Source: DASRFA01 sp035651755 (GTDB taxonomy: Bacteria > Desulfobacterota > Binatia > UBA12015). From it: a stretch of DNA of 64,000 bases. The notes under the pieces were generated by a model. That model had not been told where the DNA came from, did not search any database, and saw nothing but the letters and a program-made list of their open reading frames with translations. Every line of letters starts with the position of its first letter. The first letter of the stretch is position 1. This document shows positions 33,790 to 43,141 of the stretch, piece after piece. The stretch lies in NCBI GenBank assembly GCA_035651755.1, contig DASRFA010000013.1:482533-546532 (forward strand). The letters run 5' to 3'. Made by a program: the position numbers and the translations under genes.

Positions 33790-33812
33790 CGCCGGCGCAC
33801 CGCGCGCCGGCG
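33790..33812 (+). terminator. 9-bp GC hairpin after the initiating transferase
   Basis: CGCCGGCGC (33790-33798) and GCGCCGGCG (33804-33812) pair perfectly around a 5-nt loop, 11 nt after the stop codon. There is no T-run, so it may attenuate rather than end transcription into the downstream cluster. A further palindromic stretch (GCCCGGCCCCGGGC) and a GCCGC/GCGGC stem follow before the next start at 33979. Confidence 0.4.
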
Positions 33813-33978
33813 TCGGGAGCCCGGCCCCGGGCCGCTCGCGACCCGCTAAGGGGTGCCGCCGAGGCGGCCGATAGGGAGGCAGGCGAGCCCCAACCCGCCC
33901 GAGGGCGACGTGCGCACCGGCGCCGGCGGACGGGAGGCGCGGCGCGGGCCGCGACGGCCGGCGGCTCGCCGCGAGACC

Positions 33979-35517
33979 ATGGCGGCGGCTGAAGCGCGGA
34001 CGTTCGGGGACACGGCGGCGGCGGGCGGGCCGGCGCGCGAGGTCGTCGCGCTCGGCGTCGTGACGGCGCTCGTCTTCGGCGCGCTCGCGACCGGGTCGTC
34101 GCGCCTCGCGCTCGTCGGGACGGCGGGGATCGCGGCCGCGGTCGGCCTGGCGCTCCTCGTTTCGATCGCGAGCGCGCGCACGGCGGACGTGCTCTTCGCC
34201 GGCCTCGCGTGCCTCGTCGCGGTGCCGGTCGACAAGTACTTCGGCTACCAGGCGCACGTCGGCGGCTGGCCCGGCATCCGCGTGTCGGCGGCCGATCTCC
34301 TGCTCCTGCTGCTCGCGCCGCTCGCGCTCCTGTCGCGCGTGCTCGATCGCCGGCGAAGCGGCCTGCCTTCGCTCCTGGTCGCGATCGTCGCGTGCGCGGT
34401 CGTCCAGTACGGCGTCTCGCTGCTCGGCTCGACGCGCACCGCGCTCTCGCTGTACGAGATCGCTTCGACGCTGCACGCGCTCGCGGTCGCGTGGGTCGTC
34501 GCCGTCCTGTTTCGACGCCGTCACGTCGGCGCGATCGTCGGCGCGCTCGCCCTTCTCGTCTGGCTGCACACGGGCTTCGCGCTCGCCCAGGTCGCGACCG
34601 GCCGGCCGCTCGGCGCGGGCATCTTCGGAGGGCGCGACGAGATCCTGAACGAGTCGCTCACCACCGGGGCCGCGTTCCTCCGCCCGTCGGGTCTCTTCCC
34701 GCACCCGATCGTGTACGCGGACTTCCTCTTTTTGACGCTGCCCGTGATCGCGGCCGGCGCCGCTTCGCTCGGGCGCGCCTGGCAGCGCTGGCTGCTCGCC
34801 CTGACGGTGCTCGCGGGCGCCGGCGGCCTCGCCCTCACGCTGTCGCGCGGCGCGTGGCTCGCCGCGCTCGTCGCCGGCGCGACGTTCGTCGCGCTCGGGG
34901 TTCGACGACGGCTCGTCGATCGCGCGACCCTGCGGCGGATCGGCGCGGCGGCCGCCGTCGCCGGCATCGCGCTCGCGGTCGCGCTCGGGCCGCGCGTCTA
35001 CGACCGCCTGACCGAGAGCCAGGCCGGGAACCTCGACGTCCGCTTCGACCTCAACTGGATCGCGCTCCGCATGGTCGCGGATCGGCCGCTCGCCGGTCAG
35101 GGGCTGAACACCTTCGTCGAGGTGATGGAGCGCTTCGACCCGAAGGACGTGATGGCGTACTTCCCGGCGCCCGCGCACAACCTCTACCTGCTCGAGGCGG
35201 CCGAGGCGGGCGCTCCGGCGCTCCTCCTCCTGCTCGCGACCTTCGGGTTCCTCCTGACGGCCGGCGTGCGCGGCACGCGGCGCATCGCCGATCCGGCGCT
35301 CGCGTGGCTCGCGATCGCGGTCGTGAGCGGGGTCGCCGGGCTCGCGGTGTCGCAGCTCGCGGACTTCAGCCTCCGGCTCGAGCCGCTCCGGACGACCGCG
35401 TGGTTCCTGATCGGCGTCCTCTTCGGGGCGCTGAACGTCGGCTCCGCGCAGCCCGCCGTACGGTCTCCCGCGGAGGTCTCTCCGCCGGCCGGCGAGCCCG
35501 TCGGGGCGTCGTCGTGA
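33979..35517 (+). CDS. O-antigen ligase/polymerase (Wzy-like) membrane protein
   Basis: 512 aa from the ATG at 33979. About twelve membrane helices. The Wzy_C/O-antigen-ligase signature lies in the large periplasmic loop and its flanks: GAFLRPSGLFPHPIVYADFLFLTL-like segment, SRGAWLAALVAG, then the loop NLDVRFDLNWIALRMVADRP with PLAGQGLNTF, and HNLYLLEAAEAG. In a Wzx/Wzy cluster this is the polymerase that joins lipid-linked repeats at the periplasmic face; the ligase role is the alternative. Its TGA overlaps the GTG of the methyltransferase (GTGA). Confidence 0.85.
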   Translation: MAAAEARTFGDTAAAGGPAREVVALGVVTALVFGALATGSSRLALVGTAGIAAAVGLALLVSIASARTADVLFAGLACLVAVPVDKYFGYQAHVGGWPGIRVSAADLLLLLLAPLALLSRVLDRRRSGLPSLLVAIVACAVVQYGVSLLGSTRTALSLYEIASTLHALAVAWVVAVLFRRRHVGAIVGALALLVWLHTGFALAQVATGRPLGAGIFGGRDEILNESLTTGAAFLRPSGLFPHPIVYADFLFLTLPVIAAGAASLGRAWQRWLLALTVLAGAGGLALTLSRGAWLAALVAGATFVALGVRRRLVDRATLRRIGAAAAVAGIALAVALGPRVYDRLTESQAGNLDVRFDLNWIALRMVADRPLAGQGLNTFVEVMERFDPKDVMAYFPAPAHNLYLLEAAEAGAPALLLLLATFGFLLTAGVRGTRRIADPALAWLAIAVVSGVAGLAVSQLADFSLRLEPLRTTAWFLIGVLFGALNVGSAQPAVRSPAEVSPPAGEPVGASS

Positions 35518-36605
35518 GCGAGGCGACGACCGCGCTCGGCGGCGACGCGCCGACGGACGCCGGCCCGGCCGGGAGCGCCGGTGCCGCGGGAGCGATCGCA
35601 TCCGCACACGCGGGCGCGGAATCGGTTGCGCCAGCCGGCGGAGCGCGCGCGCCCGCGTGCACCCACCCGGAGACCACGCCGCTCTACGGCGGCCTTCTGG
35701 CCCGCTGCGTTGCCTGCGGCGTCGTCCGGACCGCGCGCGATCCGCGCTTCGTCTACGGCCGGTCGTACTTCGTCTCGGACGAGGCCGACGGCTACGACTT
35801 CGACTCGACCTACGCGCGCATCGCGGACGCCGAGCGCTTCGGCGCCGAGCTCGACCGGCTCGCCGCGCTCGGGCTCCGGGGCAGGGTGCTCGACGTCGGC
35901 TGCGCGACCGGCGCGTTCCTCGCGCTCGCGCGCGCGCGCGGCTGGAGCCCGACCGGCGTCGAGCTCGCCGACTTCGCGCGCGCCGAAGCGGTGCGGCGCT
36001 CGGGAGCGCGCGTCGAGCGCACGCTCGACGACCTTCCGGCGGGAGCGACCTTCGACGTCGTGACGCTCCACCACGTCCTCGAGCACATCCACGACCCGGT
36101 CGCCTTCCTCGCGTGCGGCGTTCGCCCGCGCGTCGGACGGCTCCTCCTGGTCGAGGTCCCGAACTTCGCATCGCTCGCGTCGCGCGCGGAGGGTCCCGCG
36201 TGGCAGGACCTGCGGCCCGAGCAGCACGTCTTCCACTACACGGCGCCGACGCTCGCGGCGGTCCTCGAGGCGTCGGGCTTCGCGGTGCGCTCGACCGGGA
36301 CGCTCTGGGCTCCGGTCTGGAGCTTGCGCTCGGCCGTCACGCTCGCGCGCCGGCTCCCTCACCTCCGGGGCGGCGATCCGCGCCGGCATTCCGAGCTGCA
36401 GGCCCCCGGCGACGGGCGCACGCCCTTCGCGACCCCGGCCGCGAGTGCCGCGAGCGCGGCCGTGGCGATGCGCGGGTGGCGCCCGCCGACCGGCGTCAAG
36501 CGCCTCCTGACCGAGGCGTCGCGCCGCGCGCTCGCGCCCGTCGTGCGGCGGCTCGAGCAGGCCGGCCTCGGCGAGCGCCTCGTCGTGGAGGCCGTGCCGC
36601 GATGA
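35514..36605 (+). CDS. SAM-dependent methyltransferase with Cys-pair N-terminus
   Basis: 363 aa from a GTG overlapping the previous stop by 4 nt. After a low-complexity Ala/Gly-rich leader of ~45 residues comes a knuckle-like cysteine pair (ARCVACGVVRTARDPRFVYG), common in sugar methyltransferases related to NovU/TylCIII. The class I fold then shows motif I VLDVGCATGAFLALARARG, FDVVTLHHVLEHIHDP and LLLVEVPNFASLAS. It probably methylates a sugar of the repeat unit. The Ala-rich leader may be non-functional or the true start may be further in. Confidence 0.82.
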   Translation: MSEATTALGGDAPTDAGPAGSAGAAGAIASAHAGAESVAPAGGARAPACTHPETTPLYGGLLARCVACGVVRTARDPRFVYGRSYFVSDEADGYDFDSTYARIADAERFGAELDRLAALGLRGRVLDVGCATGAFLALARARGWSPTGVELADFARAEAVRRSGARVERTLDDLPAGATFDVVTLHHVLEHIHDPVAFLACGVRPRVGRLLLVEVPNFASLASRAEGPAWQDLRPEQHVFHYTAPTLAAVLEASGFAVRSTGTLWAPVWSLRSAVTLARRLPHLRGGDPRRHSELQAPGDGRTPFATPAASAASAAVAMRGWRPPTGVKRLLTEASRRALAPVVRRLEQAGLGERLVVEAVPR

Positions 36606-38062
36606 GCGAGGAAAGGGCCTTCGCCGGCGTGCCGCTCGTGGTGTGGAACGCGGTCGCGATGCTGGCGGCGCGGCTCGCGCCGCCGGTCTTCTCGTTCGCG
36701 ATCAACGTCGCGATCGCGCGCCTCTACGGCGCCGGCGCGCTCGGAAGCTACGTCTGGGTGCTCTCGCTTCTCGTGATCTTCCAGACCGTGGCGGGCGCCG
36801 GGATGACGCTCCTCGTGACGCGCGAGATCGCGGCCCGTCCAGGGGACGCCGCAGCGCTCGTCGTCCAGGCGCGCACGATCGGCGTCGCGACCGGTCTCGG
36901 CGCGACCGCGCTCTTCCTCGTGATCGCCTTTTTTTCCTCGGACGCGACGAGCGCGCTCGCGGCCGCGGCGCTCGCGCCGTCGCTCCTGCCGTCGGCGTGG
37001 ATCGCGGTGCAGGAGGCGTACTTCGTCGCGCACCGCCGGCACCACGCGGTGACCGCGGTCGCGATCGCGGAGAACGCGGTCAAGCTGGCGCTCGCCGCGC
37101 TCGCGCTCGCGGCCGGCGGCGGTCTCGTCGGCGTGTGCGGCGCGATCACTGCGGCGCGCGTGGTCGCGCTCGCGTTCGGCCAGCGGCTCATGGCGCGCGC
37201 CGGCTGCCGGCCCGGGTGGCGCCTCGCGATCCGCGACTCCGCTCCACTCGCGCGCGCGCTCCCGCCCTTCGGCGCGATGCTCGTCGTCGCGATGCTCTTC
37301 TTCCGGGTCGACGTCCTCGTCGTCGGCCTCTTGCGCGGGGAGCACGACACCGGCGTCTACGGCGCCGCGGTGACGCTCTACACGGTTGCGCTGCTTCTCC
37401 CGGACAGCGCGATGTCCGCGGTGTTCCCGCGCCTCGCCGCCTCCTTCCAGAGCGGAAGGGCGGGCGCCGCGACGGCGACGCTCCTCACCGCGAAGCTGCT
37501 CGCGATCGCGCTCGTGCCGGTCGCGGTCGCGCTGATCGACCTGGCGGACCCCGTCCTGCACCTCGTGTACGGGGCGCGCTTCGCCGACGCGGCACCGGCG
37601 CTTCGGATGCTCGCCGCGTCGCTGCCGGTGCACGCGGTGAACGCGGCGTTCGGGCAGGCGCTGCAGGCGGGCGGCCACCAGCGCGCGATCCTCGCGGTCG
37701 CGGTCCTCGGGACCGCGCTCCACGCGGTGGTCACGTGCGCGCTGGTCGCGCTCCTCGGGATCGAGGGCGCTCCGATCGCGGTCCTGTTCTCGTCGTCGGT
37801 GGTCGCGGTCCTCGGGGCCGCGGTCTTCCATCTCCGGGTCGCGCCGATCCGGATCGGCCTCCGCAGCGTCTGCGCGGTGAGCGCGGTCGCCGGGCCGGTC
37901 GCGCTCGCGCTCCTCGCGCCGGCCCGTCTCGAGCTCGCCGCGACGGTCGCCGGGGCGGTCTGGCTCGCGTGCGCGCTCGGCGCGCGCCAGGTGCTCGGTA
38001 GCGACGAGATCGCGGAGATGGCCCGCGTGCTGCGGCCCGGCCGCATGGAGGCGAGAGCGTGA
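36602..38062 (+). CDS. wzx: Wzx-type lipid-linked oligosaccharide flippase
   Basis: 486 aa with about twelve to fourteen membrane helices and no soluble domain. It opens with VVWNAVAMLAARLAPPVFSFAINVAIARLYGAG-like MATE/MOP polysaccharide-transporter sequence and has FFRVDVLVVGLLRG and SLPVHAVNAAFGQALQAGG in the second half. It flips undecaprenyl-diphosphate repeat units to the periplasm for the polymerase. ATGA overlaps upstream and a GTG overlap downstream couple it to its neighbours. A run of seven T (36929-36935) inside the gene is rare in such GC-rich coding DNA. Confidence 0.9.
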   Translation: MSEERAFAGVPLVVWNAVAMLAARLAPPVFSFAINVAIARLYGAGALGSYVWVLSLLVIFQTVAGAGMTLLVTREIAARPGDAAALVVQARTIGVATGLGATALFLVIAFFSSDATSALAAAALAPSLLPSAWIAVQEAYFVAHRRHHAVTAVAIAENAVKLALAALALAAGGGLVGVCGAITAARVVALAFGQRLMARAGCRPGWRLAIRDSAPLARALPPFGAMLVVAMLFFRVDVLVVGLLRGEHDTGVYGAAVTLYTVALLLPDSAMSAVFPRLAASFQSGRAGAATATLLTAKLLAIALVPVAVALIDLADPVLHLVYGARFADAAPALRMLAASLPVHAVNAAFGQALQAGGHQRAILAVAVLGTALHAVVTCALVALLGIEGAPIAVLFSSSVVAVLGAAVFHLRVAPIRIGLRSVCAVSAVAGPVALALLAPARLELAATVAGAVWLACALGARQVLGSDEIAEMARVLRPGRMEARA

Positions 38063-39288
38063 AGATCGCCATCGTCCATCCCTACCCGGTCTCGGAGCGG
38101 GCGGTGGGCGGAACGACGCGCGTGTACCTCCTCGCCCGGCATCTCGCGGCTCGGCACTCGGTCCGCATCCTGACGCACGCGTCGGGCGACCCGATCGCCG
38201 ACGCCGCGGCCGTGCGCGCGATGGCGGACCTCGGCGTCGCGCAGGAGATCTTCGCGCGACCGCGCGCGACCGTCGGGCGGAAGCTCGCGTGGGCGCTCGG
38301 CCACGCCCCGTACTTCGTCGGCCACAACCGCAATCCCGCGCTCGAGGCCGCGCTCGCCCGTCTCGACGCCACGGACGAGCTCGACGTCGTGCACGTCGAG
38401 TTCGCGTACCTGGCACCCGTCCTGGGCGCGCTCGGCCCGCGTCCGGCGCGCGTGCTCGCGGAGCAGGAGACGATGTCGGTCGTCGTGGAGCGGCTGCACG
38501 CCGTACCGAGCCGGCGGCTCTCGCTCTACCAGGTCTACCTGTCGCGCCAGCTCGCCGGCGTCCGCCGCTTCGAGGCGCAGGCGGTCCGGACGTTCGACCG
38601 CGCGTTCGCGATCAACGAGGCGGAGGCGGCGCTGCTGTCGCGGGTCGCCGGGCGCGAGGTGGCGGTCCTTCCGCACGTGGTCGCGGCCGACGCGTTCCGA
38701 GCGCCCGCAGCCGAGCCGCGCGAGCCGGTCCTGCTCTTCGTCGGCAACTACGCGCACGATCCCAATCGCCACGCGGTGCTCTGGTTCGCGGAGTCGGTCT
38801 GGCCGCGCGTGTGCGAGGAAGCCGGCGACGCGGCGCTCGCCGTGGTCGGTCCGCACCTGCCGCCGGCGGAGGCGCTCGAGCTCGCGCGCCGCGGGGCGCG
38901 TCTGCTCGGCCGCGTCGACGACCTCGCCGACTGCTACCGGCGCGCGACCGTCTTCGTGAACCCGATCCTCTCGGGTGGCGGGATGCGCGGGAAGGTCCTC
39001 GAGGCGTTCGCGAGCGGCCGGCCCGTCGTCTCCACCCGGCTCGGGATGGAGGGCATCGCCGCGGAGGACGGTGTCCACGCCGACCTGGCGGACGACGCCG
39101 TTGCCTTCGCGCGCGCGGTCGTCCGGCTCCTTCGCGATCCGGAGCTCCGGCGCCAGCGCGGGCGCGCGGCGCGCGCGCTCGTCGAGCAGCTCTACGACGC
39201 GCCGTCGGTCTTCGGGCGCCTCGAGGACGCCTATCGGGACGCCGTCGCCGAGCGGCTCGCCCGCCTCACGGCGGATCGCGTCGCATGA
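38059..39288 (+). CDS. Glycosyltransferase family 4
   Basis: 409 aa, GTG start overlapping wzx by 4 nt. The GT-B fold shows the N-terminal VKIAIVHPYPVSERAVGGTT- with acceptor domain, and the C-terminal donor site FVGNYAHDPNRHAVLWF, RLLGRVDDLADCYRRATVFVNPILSGGGMRGKVLEAFASG-type EX7E region. It is cytoplasmic and adds one sugar to the growing lipid-linked repeat with retention. The sugar is not predictable. Confidence 0.9.
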   Translation: MKIAIVHPYPVSERAVGGTTRVYLLARHLAARHSVRILTHASGDPIADAAAVRAMADLGVAQEIFARPRATVGRKLAWALGHAPYFVGHNRNPALEAALARLDATDELDVVHVEFAYLAPVLGALGPRPARVLAEQETMSVVVERLHAVPSRRLSLYQVYLSRQLAGVRRFEAQAVRTFDRAFAINEAEAALLSRVAGREVAVLPHVVAADAFRAPAAEPREPVLLFVGNYAHDPNRHAVLWFAESVWPRVCEEAGDAALAVVGPHLPPAEALELARRGARLLGRVDDLADCYRRATVFVNPILSGGGMRGKVLEAFASGRPVVSTRLGMEGIAAEDGVHADLADDAVAFARAVVRLLRDPELRRQRGRAARALVEQLYDAPSVFGRLEDAYRDAVAERLARLTADRVA

Positions 39289-40310
39289 GCGCGGCGCCGA
39301 AGCGGCGGCTCTCGATCCAGGTCGTGACCTGGAACAGCGCCGACGTGATCGACGGCTGCCTCGCGAGCATCCTCGCCGAGGACCATCCCGACGTCGAGAC
39401 GATCGTCGTCGACAACGCCTCGCGCGACGGCTCGGCGGAGCGCGCCGACGCCTGGATCGCGCGGGGGCTCCGCGGTGCGGTCGTCCGCGCGGAGGAGAAC
39501 CTCGGATTCTGCGGCGGCCAGAACCTCGCGTTCCGGCGCTCCGAGGGCGACCTCGTCCTGCTGCTCAATCCCGACGCCCGGCTGACGCCGGGCTTTGCGG
39601 ACGCGCGCCTCGCGCCGGGCTTCGCGGCGCGCGCGATCGCGCTCGGCGACGCCGCGGATCCCGAGATCGGCATCTTCGCGCCGCGCGTTCTGCTTCCCGA
39701 CGGCCGGATCGATTCCGTGGGCCTCGAGCTCGACCGGCTGCGGCGCGCGTGGGATCGCGGCGCCGGAGAGCCCGGCGAAGGAGCGTACCTCGTCGAGGAG
39801 GACGTCTTCGGCGCGACCGGTGCCGCGGCGCTCCTCCGGCGGACGATGGTCCGAGACGTCGCCATCGACGGCGCCGTGCTCGACGAGCGCATCTTCGCCT
39901 ACTGCGACGACGTCGACCTCGCGTGGCGCGCGCGCCTCCGCGGCTGGCGCTGCCGCTACGCGCCGTCGCTCGTGGTCGAGCACGGCCGCGCCGGCCGGAA
40001 CGCGCTCCGCACCGACGCCGGCCGGCCGCGCCGCGTCCTCGAGCAGCGCCTCATGGTGCGGAACCGGCTCCTCGTGATCGCGAAGTGCGAGGGCCTGCGC
40101 GCTCTCGCGGCCGCGGCTCCACTGCTCCTCGCGTTCGAGCTCGCCCGCATCGCATTCCTCGCGTGGCGCGCGCCGCGCGTGCTCGGCGCGTACCGCGAGC
40201 TCGCCGCGCTCCTGCCCGCGGCGCTGCGCGATCGCGCGCGCATCCAGCGCCGTCGCCAGAGCGACGCGCGCATTCCGCTCGCGGCGCGTCTCGTCCGGAG
40301 GGCGGCGTGA
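39285..40310 (+). CDS. Glycosyltransferase family 2 (rhamnosyltransferase-like)
   Basis: 341 aa, ATGA overlap with the previous gene. GT-A motifs: IQVVTWNSADVIDGCL, ETIVVDNASRDGSAE, LGFCGGQNLAFRRSEGDLVLLLNPDARL (the DxD-like acid cluster NPDA), and FAYCDDVDLAWRARLRGWRC near the acceptor site. The C-terminal ~60 residues form one amphipathic to hydrophobic helix region (ALAAAAPLLLAFELARIAFLAW) that may touch the membrane. A short duplicated stretch, TPGFADARLAPGFAARA, follows the NPDA motif and looks like a local duplication. It adds one sugar by an inverting mechanism. Confidence 0.9.
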   Translation: MSAAPKRRLSIQVVTWNSADVIDGCLASILAEDHPDVETIVVDNASRDGSAERADAWIARGLRGAVVRAEENLGFCGGQNLAFRRSEGDLVLLLNPDARLTPGFADARLAPGFAARAIALGDAADPEIGIFAPRVLLPDGRIDSVGLELDRLRRAWDRGAGEPGEGAYLVEEDVFGATGAAALLRRTMVRDVAIDGAVLDERIFAYCDDVDLAWRARLRGWRCRYAPSLVVEHGRAGRNALRTDAGRPRRVLEQRLMVRNRLLVIAKCEGLRALAAAAPLLLAFELARIAFLAWRAPRVLGAYRELAALLPAALRDRARIQRRRQSDARIPLAARLVRRAA

Positions 40311-41413
40311 GGGTCCTCCACGTCATCGACAAGTCGTTCCTCGGCGGCGGGCAGTCGGTCGTGCGGAACCTGATCGCGGGCTCTCGGGAGACCGGCGTCG
40401 CGACCGCACTCGCCTGTCGCGGCGGTGGGCCGCTCGTCGGCGCCGCGCGCGCGCTCGGCGCTCCCGTCTTCGAGATCCCCTTCGACAAGCGCTTCCGGCC
40501 GGGCCCGGCGCGCGCGCTCGCGCGCGCGGCGTCGCAGCATGGGGCCGACGTCGTGCACGCGCACGGCCTGGTCGCGACGTTCTACTGCGTCCTCGCGCGC
40601 GGCCTCTTCGGGATGCGGCGGCCGATCCTCTACCACCAGCACGGCTTCCACCATCACAATTACGGCGCGCTGTCGGTCGGCCTCCGGCGGGCGATCGAGC
40701 GCGCGGTCTGCCGCCGGGTCGAGCGCGTCGTCGCGTGCTCGCGCGCCGACGTCGATCAGCTCGCGCGCGAGCGCTACGCGCCGGCCGATCGGCTGCGGCT
40801 CGTCTATTACGGGATCCCGGAGCCGGCGGCGCCGGCCGACGTGGTCGCGAGGCGCCGCGCCGAGGCCGGCCTCGCGAGCGGGCAGCCGGTCGTCGGGACG
40901 ATCGCGCGCCTGCACCCGCAGAAAGGCGTCGACGTCTTCCTGCGCGCGGCGGCGCGCATCGCCCGCGCGCGCCCGGACGCGGCCTTCATGATCGTCGGCA
41001 CGGGCGAGATCGAGGAGGAGCTGAAGCGGCTCGGCGCGGGGCTCGGTCTCGACGGCGAGCTCCGCTGGATGGGCGGTCGTCCGAGCGCGGAATTCTTGCC
41101 GCTCCTCACGGTCGACGTGATCTCTTCGCGCTGGGAGGGCCTGCCGTTCACGCTGCTGGAGGCCATGGCGAGCGCGCGGTCGATCGTCACGACCGACGTC
41201 CCCGGATGCCTCGAGGCGGTCGGCGACCAGGAGGCATCGATCGTCCCGCGCGACGACCCCGAGCGGATGGCCGACGCGGTCCTGGATCTCCTCTCCCGCC
41301 CCGACGCGGCGGCCCGCAGCGCGGCGGCGGCGCGGCGCAGGTGGGAGCAGCGCTTCACGCTCAAGGAGATGGTCCGGCGCGTCGACGAGCTTTATGCGGA
41401 GCTCGCTCTATGA
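40307..41413 (+). CDS. Glycosyltransferase family 4
   Basis: 368 aa, GTG start inside the GTGA overlap. The N-terminus VRVLHVIDKSFLGGGQSVVRN has the Gly-rich donor loop; ADVVHAHGLVATFYCVLARG and LYHQHGFHHHNYGALS follow. The C-terminal lobe has VGTIARLHPQKGVDVFLRAA, AFMIVGTGEIEEELKRL and VISSRWEGLPFTLLEAMASA (EX7E). It is a retaining GT-B transferase of the repeat unit, in the same coupled series. Confidence 0.9.
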   Translation: MRVLHVIDKSFLGGGQSVVRNLIAGSRETGVATALACRGGGPLVGAARALGAPVFEIPFDKRFRPGPARALARAASQHGADVVHAHGLVATFYCVLARGLFGMRRPILYHQHGFHHHNYGALSVGLRRAIERAVCRRVERVVACSRADVDQLARERYAPADRLRLVYYGIPEPAAPADVVARRRAEAGLASGQPVVGTIARLHPQKGVDVFLRAAARIARARPDAAFMIVGTGEIEEELKRLGAGLGLDGELRWMGGRPSAEFLPLLTVDVISSRWEGLPFTLLEAMASARSIVTTDVPGCLEAVGDQEASIVPRDDPERMADAVLDLLSRPDAAARSAAAARRRWEQRFTLKEMVRRVDELYAELAL

Positions 41414-43107
41414 GGTCGATCGGCTGCCGGAGCGTTCCGGCCGGCGCGCGGGCGGCGATCGCCGTCCTCGGCGCGTGCGCGCTCGTCGCGTTCGCCGGCG
41501 CGTCCGCTGCAGCCGTCGACAATGCCGACCTCGCCGGCACCGCGACGCCGACGCCGGCACCAGGCGATGCTTCGCCCGGCGCCACCGCGAGCGCCCGCGT
41601 GCAGCTCGATGCGACGCGCAGCGAGCGCCAGGTGAGCCCGTTCCTCTTCGGCATGCACATCGAGTGGGTGGAGGACGGGCTCGGCCTCATGGACCCGGAG
41701 GCCGCGACGCTCCGCAAGCCGGTCGTCGACCTCCTGAAGCCGCTCCGGCCGCCGGTCCTCCGCTTCCCGGGCGGCATCCACGCCGACTACTACGACTGGA
41801 AGCTCGGCGACGGCGACCCGTCCGGGCGCGGCTCGAGCGTGAACGTCTTCACCGGCGCGTCGGAGCGCCACCGCTTCGGGACGCCCGAGTACACGGCGCT
41901 CCTCCGCGAGCTCGGGTCGCAGGCGCTCGTCACGGCGAACTACGGAACCGGGACGCCGGCGATGGCGGGTGCGTGGGCGCACCGCTTCGCGGAGATCGGC
42001 GTCTTCCCGAGGTTCTGGGAGGTCGGCAACGAGATCTACCTGAGCGGCCCGAACGCGGACGGCCCGAACGGGAAGGCGATCTTCCGCGCGCCCGAGCAGT
42101 ACGCGGCCGACTTCGCCGCGTATCGCGCCGCCATCCAGAAGGACCTGCCGGACGCGAAGGTCGGTGCGATCGCGCACCTCGAGAGCGGGGCGTTCGCGCT
42201 CGCGCCCGCCGACGATCGCGACTGGACCGTCAAGATGCTCGCCGCGCTCGGGACGCGCGCCGACTTCGTCGCCGTGCACGACGCCTACGCGCCCGTGATC
42301 TTGAACGACGCCGTCGACTTCGGGACCGACGAAGGCCGGCGGCGGGCCTACCGCGCGATGTACGCCGCGACGCTCCAGACGCAGGCGAACCTCGACGACG
42401 TCGCCGCGACCGTCGCGCGCCTCTCGCCCGTCAACCAGGGCGTGCCGATCGCCGTGACGGAGTTCGGGCCCTTCTTCGGGGTGACGCGCCTCCCCGACAT
42501 GAACGTCGCGTACGTCGACCAGTCGCGCACGCTCGCGGCCGCGCTCTACGTCGCGTCGGTGCTCGACGTGCTCATCGCGGACCCGCGGGTCTTCCTCGCC
42601 GCGTACACGAACCCGATCCACCGCTACTACGGGAGCCTGATCACCGATACGCCGTCGGGGCTCGTGAGGACGCCGACCTATTACCTCTACGAGCTCTACC
42701 GGACGCGCTTCGAAGCCCGGCTGATCGCGACCGAGGTCGTCACGTCGCCGAGCTTCGCGAGCTCCGAGGTCGGGATCGCGAAGGCGCGGAAGGCGGTTCC
42801 GGACCTGCTCGCGAAGGCGAGCACGAGCGCGGACGGAAAGCGGCTCACGGTGATGCTCGTGAACCGGAGCCTCGACCACGCGCTCGCGACCGCGATCGAG
42901 GTGAAGGGCTTCGCGGCGGCGAGCGCGGACTGCCGGATGCTGACCGCGGCGGCGCCGAACGCGATCAACGGGCCCGCGCTCGGCGCGACGGTCGCGGCGG
43001 GAGGGCCCGAGATCCGACCGCAGGAGGTCGCGTGCGAGGCGGCGGGGGGCAGCATCCGGCTCACGGTCCCGCCGATCGCGATCGTGAGCGTCGTCGCGCA
43101 GGGATGA
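41410..43107 (+). CDS. Exported clan GH-A glycosidase, alpha-L-arabinofuranosidase-like
   Basis: 565 aa; its ATG overlaps the preceding GT4 stop. A signal peptide (ALVAFAGASAAA) is followed by a Thr/Pro linker (TATPTPAPGD). The TIM-barrel part has SPFLFGMHIEWVEDGL, VLRFPGGIHADYYDWKLGDGD, the acid/base Glu208 in FWEVGNEIYLSG and nucleophile Glu351 in IAVTEFGPFF, arranged as in GH51 and related families. A C-terminal beta-sandwich (LTVMLVNRSLDHALATAIEVKGF) completes the fold. In an exopolysaccharide cluster it is likely to trim or release the polymer in the periplasm or outside. Substrate sugar is inferred only by family resemblance. Confidence 0.8.
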   Translation: MRSIGCRSVPAGARAAIAVLGACALVAFAGASAAAVDNADLAGTATPTPAPGDASPGATASARVQLDATRSERQVSPFLFGMHIEWVEDGLGLMDPEAATLRKPVVDLLKPLRPPVLRFPGGIHADYYDWKLGDGDPSGRGSSVNVFTGASERHRFGTPEYTALLRELGSQALVTANYGTGTPAMAGAWAHRFAEIGVFPRFWEVGNEIYLSGPNADGPNGKAIFRAPEQYAADFAAYRAAIQKDLPDAKVGAIAHLESGAFALAPADDRDWTVKMLAALGTRADFVAVHDAYAPVILNDAVDFGTDEGRRRAYRAMYAATLQTQANLDDVAATVARLSPVNQGVPIAVTEFGPFFGVTRLPDMNVAYVDQSRTLAAALYVASVLDVLIADPRVFLAAYTNPIHRYYGSLITDTPSGLVRTPTYYLYELYRTRFEARLIATEVVTSPSFASSEVGIAKARKAVPDLLAKASTSADGKRLTVMLVNRSLDHALATAIEVKGFAAASADCRMLTAAAPNAINGPALGATVAAGGPEIRPQEVACEAAGGSIRLTVPPIAIVSVVAQG

Positions 43108-43141
43108 GCGGACGGGCGGGGAGACCAGGGAAGGTCGGGAC

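Noticed and set aside
33830..33900. Riboswitch-like stem region before the polymerase gene
   Set aside because: Short stems only; none of the conserved cores of riboswitch classes I know could be placed.
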